From Oscillospiraceae bacterium (lineage in GTDB: Bacteria > Bacillota > Clostridia > Oscillospirales > Oscillospiraceae): DNA of 64,000 nucleotides. The notes under the pieces are model-generated. The model did no database searches. It was not told where the DNA came from and saw nothing but the letters and a program-made list of their open reading frames with translations. The number at the start of each line of letters is the position of its first letter. The stretch's first letter is position 1. A program made the translations under genes and the position numbers. The stretch spans positions 62,001 to 126,000 of the forward strand of contig SVMM01000006.1 in the NCBI GenBank assembly GCA_015067435.1. The letters are read 5' to 3'. Shown piece after piece: positions 22,627 through 29,576 of this stretch.

Positions 22627-24150
22627 ATGAAAAAAGCGCGTCTCCTCTCTCTGCTTCTGGCACTGTGCCTGCTTCTCGCGCTGCCCGTCTCCGCGCTCGG
22701 CAACGAGGATTTTGAGGGCGGCAGGCTCTCCGGCGTGTGCGCCGACGGCGGCGCGCTGCTGGTGACGGACGTGTACAACAAGGTCGTCTGGCGCGTGTCG
22801 GACGGCAAGGCGGCGCTCTTTGCCGGCAAGATCGGCGCGGCGGGCGTCTCCGGCGAGCCTGTCGGCGCTTACCACGACGGCGACGCCGACAAGGCGTTCT
22901 TCCTGGAGCCGTGGGACATCGTCGCCTACAAGGACGGCTACGCCGTCACGGACGCGCAGGCCAACGCCGTGCGTTACATCGAGGGCGGCAAGGTCGCGAC
23001 GCTCGCCGGCTCCGGCACGGCGGGCAAGGCAGACGGCACGGGCAAGGGCGCTTCCTTCGACCATCCCACCGGCCTCGCCGTGGGCAACACGGGCGAGCTG
23101 TACATCGCCGATACCGGCAACGGCTCCATCCGCTGCCTTGCCGCGGACGGCAAGGTCACTACCGTCGTCACGGGCCTCTCCGAACCGACGGGCCTGTGCT
23201 GGTACGGCGGCGCGCTCTATGCCGTCGAGACGGGGCGCTCCCGCATCGTGCGCATCGCGGACGGCGCGGCCCATGAGTTCGCCGGCATGTTCGTCGCCGC
23301 GGAGGACGAGGGCGAGTCCGTCGGCGCGTATGTGGACGGCCCCGCCGCATCCGCCCGCTTCGACCATCCGCTGGGCATCGCCGTGGACGCTGACGGCACG
23401 TTCTACGTCTCCGACGCCGGCAACAGCGCCGTGCGCGCCATCCGCGACGGCCGCGTCTACACCCTCGCGCGCGGCAGCGCGGAGACGCTCATGCCCACCA
23501 CGCCCCGCGGCCTGCTGGCGAACGGGAACACGCTCACCGTCGCCGACCGCTTCGCGGGCAGCCTGCTGAACGTCGATCTGACGCCAAAAACCTACGCCGA
23601 CGTGGCGAGCGGCGCGTGGTACGCCGCCGCGGTCGAGTCCGCGACGCGCAACGGCATCGCGGAGGGCACCTCCGAGACCACATTTTCTCCGGACGCGAGC
23701 ATGAACCGCGCCATGTTCGTCACCATGCTCGCCCGTATGCACCGTCTGACCGACGGCGCCGTCATTCTCGACGGCGACGCGTCCTTCGCCGACGTGGCGG
23801 ACGACGCGTGGTACGCGCAGACCGTGCGTTGGGCGGCGGACAACGGCGTCACCAAGGGCGAGGACGGCAATTTCGTCCCGCTGCGCGTCATCAGCCGTCA
23901 GGAGCTTGTCACCATGCTCTACCGCTACGCGCAGTCGCAGGGCATGAGCGCCCTGTTCTCCGACAGCGCGCTGGAGAAGTTCTCCGACGCCGCCGACGTC
24001 GCCCCCTGGGCGCTGGACGCCATGCGCTGGGGCTGCTCCCACGGCATTTTGCAGGGCGACGGTCTCGGGCATGTGACGCCCGCCGCGCCCGCGACACGCG
24101 CGCAGGCGCTGACGATGCTGCTCAATTTCATGAACGCCTACGGGATTTGA
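22627..24150 (+). CDS. Secreted NHL-type beta-propeller protein with three SLH domains
   Basis: 507 residues. A signal peptide ends near residue 23 (VSALG). Residues about 30-315 contain repeated NHL/SMP30-like blades (DHPTGLAVGNTGELYIADTGN and similar), which form a beta-propeller used for binding. Three SLH modules fill about 320-507 (YADVASGAWYAAAV, FADVADDAWYAQTV, FSDAADVAPWALDAM) and would hold the protein on the wall. The SD lies in AAGGAAGAAGGAT before the ATG. It is 32 bases after the cyclase gene and probably the last gene of that operon, so a surface protein is co-expressed with the cAMP machinery. Whether it feeds a signal to CHASE2 or FecR is unknown. Confidence 0.9.
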   Translation: MKKARLLSLLLALCLLLALPVSALGNEDFEGGRLSGVCADGGALLVTDVYNKVVWRVSDGKAALFAGKIGAAGVSGEPVGAYHDGDADKAFFLEPWDIVAYKDGYAVTDAQANAVRYIEGGKVATLAGSGTAGKADGTGKGASFDHPTGLAVGNTGELYIADTGNGSIRCLAADGKVTTVVTGLSEPTGLCWYGGALYAVETGRSRIVRIADGAAHEFAGMFVAAEDEGESVGAYVDGPAASARFDHPLGIAVDADGTFYVSDAGNSAVRAIRDGRVYTLARGSAETLMPTTPRGLLANGNTLTVADRFAGSLLNVDLTPKTYADVASGAWYAAAVESATRNGIAEGTSETTFSPDASMNRAMFVTMLARMHRLTDGAVILDGDASFADVADDAWYAQTVRWAADNGVTKGEDGNFVPLRVISRQELVTMLYRYAQSQGMSALFSDSALEKFSDAADVAPWALDAMRWGCSHGILQGDGLGHVTPAAPATRAQALTMLLNFMNAYGI

Positions 24151-24183
24151 ACGCATACGGCATCTGAGCCCATACATGGACAG

Positions 24184-24217
24184 CGCGCGCCTCGGACTTG
24201 ACAGTCCGGGGCGCGCG
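24184..24217. repeat. 14-bp inverted repeat with the -35 hexamer as its loop
   Basis: Arms 24184-24197 and 24204-24217 pair with one G-T, and the six loop bases are exactly TTGACA. It lies between the SLH propeller gene and the Fur-family gene. It has no T-run, so it is not a classical terminator, though it could still slow polymerase leaving the upstream operon. Confidence 0.75.
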
Positions 24218-24226
24218 TGCTATGCT
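24198..24226 (+). promoter_or_regulatory. Sigma-70-type promoter of the Fur-family gene
   Basis: TTGACA at 24198-24203, a 17-base spacer and TATGCT at 24221-24226. The predicted start point falls near 24233, inside the palindrome described next. Confidence 0.85.
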
Positions 24227-24229
24227 TCC

Positions 24230-24250
24230 ATTTGCGAACAGTTTGCAAAT
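24230..24250. promoter_or_regulatory. 21-bp palindrome, likely Fur-family operator
   Basis: Arms ATTTGCGAAC and GTTTGCAAAT flank a single A and pair with one mismatch. The site covers the predicted transcription start just upstream of a Fur-family gene, as expected for self-repression. It does not match the PerR or Zur consensus I know from Bacillus. Confidence 0.7.
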
Positions 24251-24271
24251 CATGAAGGGAGGGCGGCGGCG

Positions 24272-24667
24272 TTGCCCAAATACATGACGCGGCAGCGCAA
24301 GACGCTGCTGGCCTATCTGCGCGACCGCGCGGACGAACCGCTTTCCGCGCAGGCGATCGCGGACGCGCTGCGTGACGAGGGGATCAGCCTCAGCGCGGTG
24401 TACCGCAACCTCTCCGAGCTGGAATTGGCGGGTCTGGTGCGGCGCAGCCTCGCCGAGGCGGGGCGCGAGGCGTCGTACCAGTTCATCGGCGCGGCGGCGT
24501 GCCGCGACTGTCTGCACCTGACGTGCAAGCGCTGCGGGCGTACGTTCCACATGGACGCGGGCGGCGCGGAGCAGCTGGAGCACATCGTCGCCCAGACGGA
24601 GGGCTTCGCGCTGGACAAGTCCGACACTGTGCTCTACGGCGTGTGCGAGACCTGCCGCGACGACTGA
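24272..24667 (+). CDS. Fur-family metal- or redox-responsive repressor
   Basis: 131 residues from TTG, chosen because GGGAGGG lies 8 bases upstream; an upstream in-frame ATG at 24176 would precede the promoter. An N-terminal winged helix (YLRDRADEPLSAQAIADAL, SLSAVYRNLSELELAGLVRR) is followed by a dimerisation domain. Two Cys pairs (CKRCG and CETC) form the structural zinc site, and the HLTCKRCGRTFHMD region supplies metal ligands. The family includes Fur, Zur and PerR; I cannot tell which metal or signal applies. A perfectly spaced promoter and a palindrome over the start point suggest autoregulation. No metal transporter gene lies nearby. Confidence 0.88.
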   Translation: MPKYMTRQRKTLLAYLRDRADEPLSAQAIADALRDEGISLSAVYRNLSELELAGLVRRSLAEAGREASYQFIGAAACRDCLHLTCKRCGRTFHMDAGGAEQLEHIVAQTEGFALDKSDTVLYGVCETCRDD

Positions 24668-24690
24668 AACGGAACCGAAAAAAGCAGATT

Positions 24691-24727
24691 GCCGCCGTCC
24701 GGTCCATGGACCGGGCGGCGGCTTTTT
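24691..24727. terminator. Bidirectional terminator between convergent genes
   Basis: A 32-base, nearly perfect palindrome (24691-24722, one G-T) is followed by TTTTT on the + strand. An A-run at 24678-24683 provides a T-run on the - strand. It separates the Fur-family gene from the convergent EAL gene. Confidence 0.85.
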
Positions 24728-24766
24728 GGCGTATCTGCCATTTTCCCTATAAAACAGCGACAAGGC

Positions 24767-27304
24767 TCAGTCGTCCGCCTTTCGCAGCGAGATGACGTAG
24801 TCCACGCCGATTTTCCGCTCGTGCGTATCATCCGCGTGCAGCATAAGGTCCAGATCACAGCCGGTATCGGCGGCGACGCGGATGTTGAAGTCGGTCTCAC
24901 GCTGTTCGTCGCCCGCCGGCCTGTTCAGCCGCGCGAACCGCGCCCGATCGCCCACCGCCACGCGCTGGAAGAAGCGCCCGTCGTTGAGCTCGGCTTCCAT
25001 CTCCTGCCGGTCCATGCCCAGATCCTCCTCCAGCCCGTGCATTGCCACCTGATACACGGTCGAGCCGTCGCTCTGCCGCCGCGCGAAAATGACGCTGTCC
25101 GTCGCCACGCGGGAGAGCAGGCGCAGATGGTCGCTGAGCGCAACGCGCTCGGTCATGTCGCGCACGGAGCAATAGAAGCGCTTGCCGCCCTCGTCCTGCT
25201 CCAGAAAATAGAAATGCATACGGAACTGCGCGATCCCGCCGTCCGGCCGGTTGAAGCGGAGCTGCTGCTCCGCACCGCTCAGCGGGTTCATCACCGCGCG
25301 ATCCAGCAGCTGGTAGAGCGCCTGCACGTCGTCCCGCACCAGAGCTTCCTGAAATCCCTTCATGTAACGGTGGAGGCTCGGCAGCTTAAACTCGTTGAAA
25401 AACTGCTGGTTCATGCGCAGGATGTCCACCTCGTCGCCGTGCCACAGGAAGAATGCCACGGGGCCGAGGATGTTGTTGAGCACCGTGTCGCTGAAGACCT
25501 CCGTGTCCAGAAACTCGCGGGTGTGGAACATCTGGCGCGCCTTGAAGCGGAAGCCGGTGTTGTCCACGTTGTCCGCCTTGACGATCAGCCGCTCAAAATC
25601 CGTCACCGGCATCGGACGGTAGAAGAGGTAGCCCTGCACATAGCGGCAGCCGAGACGCGCGAGAAAATCGGATTCCTCCTTCGTCTCCACGCCCTCGACG
25701 ATGATGGGCACGTTCATGGTCTTCGCCATGTTGACGATGGTCTCCATGATCTGCACGCCCTTGCGCTTGTCGTCGCCGCTCATGCGCAGGAACTGCGCGT
25801 CGAGCTTCAAAACGTCCACGTTCAGATTGCGCAGCATGTTGAGCGAGGAGTAGCCGCTGCCGAAATCGTCCATCAGCACGAGGAAGCCCATCTCGCGCAG
25901 GCGGTAGACCGCGTCGACGACCTTGTCGTTGTCCACGTAGGCGGACTCGGTGATCTCGATCTTGATGACATCCGTCGGCAGCTTGTACTTCTCCATCAGC
26001 TGCCCGAAGAATTCCGGCACGTCGATGGCGGAGATGTCCGCCTGCGACACGTTCACGGAGACGGGCAGCGGCGTGTGACCGTCGTCGATCCACTCCTTCT
26101 GCCACACGCAGACCCGATCCCAAATGTAGCTGTCCATCTCGGTGATGAAGCCATACTCCTCCAGCACCGGCACGAATACGCCGGGAGAGACCATCGTCCC
26201 GTCCGCCTTGCGCCAGCGCACGAGCGATTCCGCGCCCACCACCTTGCCGGTGGCGATGTTGCACTGCGGCTGGAGCACGAAGTACATCTCGTGGTTCTCC
26301 ATCGCATCCTGAAAATCGGAGAGGATCTGATAGTCCTTCTCCGTCCGCTCGAACATGCCGGGGTCAAAAATGCAGATGCGGGTGTGGAAGCTCTCCTTCG
26401 CGCGGTGCGTGGCGAGCGACGCGCGGTCGTAAAGCTCCTCGGCGCTGATGGCTCCGTTGACCGACAGCGGGGCGATGCCGAACGCGGGCAGAAAGCCCAC
26501 GGACGTGCCGTGCTGCCGGATCAGCGCATGGATCTCATTGAACAGGCGCTCGATGTTCTCCCTGTCATAGGGCGCGAGCAGGCAGAAATCGTCCTGCCCG
26601 ACATAGCAGCCCAGACCGCCCGTGGCGTCCTCGACCTGTCGGAGCTTCGCGCCGATCTGCGCCAGCAGCATATCGCCCTTTTTGCGGCCGTACCACTCGT
26701 TGAAGAGCTTGAAGTGCTCCAGATCGAAGGCGAGCATGCACCAGTCGTCGCTGTGCGCTTCGATGAGCGGCTTGGCGCGCTGGAAAAACTGCTCCTCCCA
26801 CAGAAGGCCCGTCAGCGCGTTGCGGGTGATGGTGCTCGGCACCGATTTTGCCCGCGTCGCCTCCCAGCGATCCCGCTCCTCGATGTCGTACAATATCGCG
26901 TAGAAAACGCCGTCCGGCAGGCCCTGCTCGCGTCCGCCGACGTTGACCTGCTCGACCCAGCGCCAGCCGCCCTCCAGCAGCCGGTAGCGGAACCTGGCAC
27001 GCATCAGTCCCGGAGGGTTCGACTCCTTCATCCGCTGCGCCATCGTCGTCGGGTCGTTGAAGCTGATGTAAAGCTCCTGCTCGTCCGGATGGATCATAAA
27101 CTCCGCGCTGTAGCGGAGCATATCCTCGACCTCCGTGTCGACGACGGGCACGAAATACTTGCCCTCGGCATGGCGCAGCGCGCGCATCCGTCCGCAGTTC
27201 GTGTCCACCTCCACCAGATCGTCATAGGGTGCAAGCAGCAGGTCGACAAGCGCCAGCGCCGCTTTTTCCGGCTCCTTCGCTGCGTTCTTCGTCTTTTTCG
27301 CCAT
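24767..27304 (-). CDS. PAS/degenerate-GGDEF/EAL protein, probable c-di-GMP phosphodiesterase
   Basis: 845 residues from the ATG at 27304. Residues about 50-150 resemble a PAS domain. Residues about 160-310 are GGDEF-like, but the signature is GQDDF (236-240), so diguanylate cyclase activity is doubtful. The EAL domain (about 325-575) keeps its key residues: E359 (AESLVRW), the N of NVSQ, E450 of ITESA, D479-D480 (MDDFGSGYSS), K500, E537 and Q557. Hydrolysis of c-di-GMP is therefore predicted. About 270 further residues contain one or two PAS-like segments (RFYCSVRDMTERV). There is no membrane segment. It is transcribed alone from a well-formed promoter that overlaps the terminator of the upstream gene. 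Confidence 0.9.
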   Translation of the reverse strand: MAKKTKNAAKEPEKAALALVDLLLAPYDDLVEVDTNCGRMRALRHAEGKYFVPVVDTEVEDMLRYSAEFMIHPDEQELYISFNDPTTMAQRMKESNPPGLMRARFRYRLLEGGWRWVEQVNVGGREQGLPDGVFYAILYDIEERDRWEATRAKSVPSTITRNALTGLLWEEQFFQRAKPLIEAHSDDWCMLAFDLEHFKLFNEWYGRKKGDMLLAQIGAKLRQVEDATGGLGCYVGQDDFCLLAPYDRENIERLFNEIHALIRQHGTSVGFLPAFGIAPLSVNGAISAEELYDRASLATHRAKESFHTRICIFDPGMFERTEKDYQILSDFQDAMENHEMYFVLQPQCNIATGKVVGAESLVRWRKADGTMVSPGVFVPVLEEYGFITEMDSYIWDRVCVWQKEWIDDGHTPLPVSVNVSQADISAIDVPEFFGQLMEKYKLPTDVIKIEITESAYVDNDKVVDAVYRLREMGFLVLMDDFGSGYSSLNMLRNLNVDVLKLDAQFLRMSGDDKRKGVQIMETIVNMAKTMNVPIIVEGVETKEESDFLARLGCRYVQGYLFYRPMPVTDFERLIVKADNVDNTGFRFKARQMFHTREFLDTEVFSDTVLNNILGPVAFFLWHGDEVDILRMNQQFFNEFKLPSLHRYMKGFQEALVRDDVQALYQLLDRAVMNPLSGAEQQLRFNRPDGGIAQFRMHFYFLEQDEGGKRFYCSVRDMTERVALSDHLRLLSRVATDSVIFARRQSDGSTVYQVAMHGLEEDLGMDRQEMEAELNDGRFFQRVAVGDRARFARLNRPAGDEQRETDFNIRVAADTGCDLDLMLHADDTHERKIGVDYVISLRKADD

Positions 27305-27352
27305 GCCTGCACCCCCCTTCGCCGTGACTGTCCGGTGGTCATTCGCTTTTTT

Positions 27353-27381
27353 ATCATAGCAGAATCGAAAAAAAAAGTCAA
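27353..27381 (-). promoter_or_regulatory. Promoter of the GGDEF/EAL gene
   Basis: On the - strand TTGACT (27381-27376) and TATGAT (27358-27353) are separated by exactly 17 bases. The -35 lies inside the downstream arm and A/T-run of the terminator of the preceding gene. Confidence 0.8.
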
Positions 27382-27409
27382 CGCTCGACACATCTGTCAA
27401 AGCGTTGAC
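27368..27409 (-). terminator. Terminator of the lipoprotein gene
   Basis: GTCAACGCT at 27377-27385 pairs with AGCGTTGAC at 27401-27409. On the - strand it is followed by nine T (27376-27368). It ends 10 bases downstream of the lipoprotein stop codon. A T-run on the other side makes it symmetrical. Confidence 0.85.
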
Positions 27410-27418
27410 TTTTTTGCT

Positions 27419-28273
27419 TTACTGCGTTGGTTCCTGCGTGACCTCCAGCGTCGCTCCGTCGGAGACGGCCGTCACCGCGCCGTCGCGGGTGCGGAAAACC
27501 TTTGCGCCGGACCGTTCCAGCTGCGCGATGACCGCCGCGTCTTCCGGCTCCTCCGCAGAGGAGGTGACGACCGCGTACGCCGGTGTCACGGCTTGCAGCA
27601 GCTCGCCCAGCGCCGGCTCCGCGCGCCCGTGATGCGGCGCCTTCAGCACCTCGCAGTGCTGCGGCGATGCGGCAAGGTATTCGCGAAGGCGCTCCGTCTG
27701 CGCGTCGCCTGCGAAGAGGAAGCGCTGTGACCCGTTGCGCACGGTGACGATCAGGGAGGAGTTGTTGCTCGCGTCCTCCGCATAGCTCTCCCGCCGCGGC
27801 GGATCGATCTCGTAGCGCACGCCGCCGATGGTGAAGGCGAGCGCCTCGCGCACGGTCTGCGCCTCGATCTGCGCGGTTTCGAGCGCCTTGACGTATTTTT
27901 CATACTCCTCGCTGTCCTTGGGACAGTTGCTTTGCAGCACCGTGTCCACGGGGATGCCGTTTATGACCTTCGCCGCGCCGCCGACGTGGTCCTTGTCGAA
28001 GTGCGTGACGATCAGGACATCCAGCTTCTCCACGCCCTTGTCCGCGAGATATGCGAGGATGGTCTTTCCGAACCCCTTCTCGCCCGCGTCGATGAGTACG
28101 GCGCTGTCCGCCGTCGTCAGCAGGATCGCGTCCGCCGCCCCCGCGTCGAAAAAGCGTATCTCCAGCGCGGCGGCGCCCGTTCCTTCCCCGCCGGGCTCCG
28201 CGGCGGGCGCGGCGCAGGCGGAGAGCAGCAGCGCGGACAGGAGCGCTGCGGCGGCGCGCAGGCGTTTCGTCAT
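27419..28273 (-). CDS. Lipoprotein with a ComEC-like MBL-fold domain
   Basis: 284 residues. The N-terminus is a lipoprotein signal with lipobox LLSAC, giving a lipidated C20 and attachment outside the membrane. The remainder is an MBL fold with H91-x-D93-x-D95-H96 (THFDKDHVGG), FAGDA and a late HHGRAEP, a pattern shared with the extracellular MBL domain of ComEC, which may degrade the non-transported DNA strand. Free-standing secreted versions are common in Clostridia; the substrate is not known. The SD AAAGGAG lies 5 bases before the ATG. It is 19 bases downstream of the dehydratase-like gene and may be the last gene of that operon. Confidence 0.87.
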   Translation of the reverse strand: MTKRLRAAAALLSALLLSACAAPAAEPGGEGTGAAALEIRFFDAGAADAILLTTADSAVLIDAGEKGFGKTILAYLADKGVEKLDVLIVTHFDKDHVGGAAKVINGIPVDTVLQSNCPKDSEEYEKYVKALETAQIEAQTVREALAFTIGGVRYEIDPPRRESYAEDASNNSSLIVTVRNGSQRFLFAGDAQTERLREYLAASPQHCEVLKAPHHGRAEPALGELLQAVTPAYAVVTSSAEEPEDAAVIAQLERSGAKVFRTRDGAVTAVSDGATLEVTQEPTQ

Positions 28274-28292
28274 GGCGTCTCCTTTCCCGCGC

Positions 28293-29576
28293 TCATGCGG
28301 TCATGTGCGGCGCCGCGGCGGTGCCGTCCTCGTTCAGGCGCTCCCGCGCCACGGCGAGCATCAGCTTGATGCGGTTTTCCTGATTCACGCGCGTCGCGCC
28401 GGGGTCGTAATCGATGGGCGTGATGTTCGAGCGCGGGTACATCTCGCGCAGCTTGTTTATCATGCCCTTGCCGCAAATGTGATTGGGCAGGCACCCGAAG
28501 GGCTGCGCGCAGATGATGTTCTCGTAGCCCGCGCGGATCAGCTCCACCATCTCCGCGGTCAAAAGCCAGCCCTCGCCCATCTTGTCGCCCGTGCCGATCA
28601 GCCCCTCGGTGAGCTTTGTCAGCTCGCGGAAAGGCAGCGGCGCGTGGTAGCCGTTGGAGCGCAGGGCGGAGCGGATCGTCTTTTCCATCAGCTCGATGTA
28701 GGCGAGCACGCAGTCGGAGATGTGCTTCTCCACGAACGTGCCGCCGTAGAGCCGCGCGGTCTCTGAGAAGTTGAACGCGCAATACTGCACGAAGCCCATC
28801 AGCCCCGGCAGGTTCACCTCGCAGTCCTGCGAGGCGAGGAATTTTTCGAGGTCGTTGTTGCCCAGCGGCGAGTATTTGACGTAGATCTCGCCCACGACGC
28901 CCACCTTGACCTTGGGCTTCGTCCGGTCGACGGGGATCGCGGCAAACTCGCGCGCGATGCGCGGCATGATGCGCCGCATCTCGACCTGCGAGTAGCCCTT
29001 GCCGCGCCGGATGCCGCCGCAGATCACGCGCAGCCACTTCTCCTGCGTCTTCTCCGCGTCGCCGCGGCGGCGCTCATAGGGCTCGGTCTGCGCGCGCAGC
29101 GCCACGAGCAGGTCGCCGTAGAAGATGGCGGCGAGCAGCATCCGCGCGAGGTGCAGGTTCATCGGCACGCTGCTCTCCTTCTCCAGACCGGAGAAATTGA
29201 GGCTCAGCACGGGGATATTGCCCATGCCCGCGCGCTCCAGCGCCTTGCGCAGCAGGAAAATGTAGTTCGACGCGCGGCAGCCGCCGCCGGTCTGCGTGAT
29301 GATAAGCGCCGTGTGGTCGAGGTCGTACTTCCCCGATTCCAGCGCGTCGAGGAACTGCCCGATGACCAGCAGCGCAGGGTAGCAGGTGTCGTTGTGGACG
29401 TATTTGAGTCCCAGCTCCGCGACCTGCGAGCCGCAGTTGCCCAGCAGCTCCATGTCGTAGCCCTCGTGCCGCATGGCGGCGGCAAGAATGCGAAACTGCA
29501 CCGGCGCCATGTTCGGCATCAGCACCTTATGCGTTTTTTTCATCTCCGGCGTGAAGACCGGATAGTTAACCTCCAT
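28293..29576 (-). CDS. 2-hydroxyacyl-CoA dehydratase-like component (HgdB/COG3581-type)
   Basis: 427 residues. It has Cys-containing motifs of this family (NDTCYPALLVIGQF, QTGGGCRASNY, QPFGCLPNHICGKG) that would hold an iron-sulfur cluster. It overlaps the end of the upstream activase gene by 11 bases in another frame. In many Clostridia the two parts are, as I recall, one polypeptide of about 1400 residues. Such proteins are related to the activator and dehydratase of 2-hydroxyglutaryl-CoA dehydratase, but their substrate is unknown. No CoA-transferase or classical hgdAB genes are nearby, so a fermentation role is not shown. The ATG at 29576 is used because no better-spaced start exists; an ATG about 11 codons in is possible. 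Confidence 0.78.
   Translation of the reverse strand: MEVNYPVFTPEMKKTHKVLMPNMAPVQFRILAAAMRHEGYDMELLGNCGSQVAELGLKYVHNDTCYPALLVIGQFLDALESGKYDLDHTALIITQTGGGCRASNYIFLLRKALERAGMGNIPVLSLNFSGLEKESSVPMNLHLARMLLAAIFYGDLLVALRAQTEPYERRRGDAEKTQEKWLRVICGGIRRGKGYSQVEMRRIMPRIAREFAAIPVDRTKPKVKVGVVGEIYVKYSPLGNNDLEKFLASQDCEVNLPGLMGFVQYCAFNFSETARLYGGTFVEKHISDCVLAYIELMEKTIRSALRSNGYHAPLPFRELTKLTEGLIGTGDKMGEGWLLTAEMVELIRAGYENIICAQPFGCLPNHICGKGMINKLREMYPRSNITPIDYDPGATRVNQENRIKLMLAVARERLNEDGTAAAPHMTA

Noticed and set aside
18753-22663. Long minus-strand frames opposite FecR 2 and the cyclase
   Set aside because: Mirror-frame composition, no SD, and the + strand genes show domains, signal peptides and tight spacing.
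24184-24217. Terminator for the SLH propeller gene
   Set aside because: The stem is strong but no T-run follows on either strand, so I list it only as an inverted repeat around the -35.
24176-24271. Earlier start (24176) for the Fur-family protein
   Set aside because: It would begin before the consensus promoter and operator, and the added 32 residues do not resemble the family. TTG at 24272 has an ideal SD.
24689-27730. A 1013-codon + strand frame opposite the EAL gene
   Set aside because: It runs through a terminator, a promoter and two opposite genes with clear catalytic motifs. The translation is rich in His, Val and Arg as in mirror frames.
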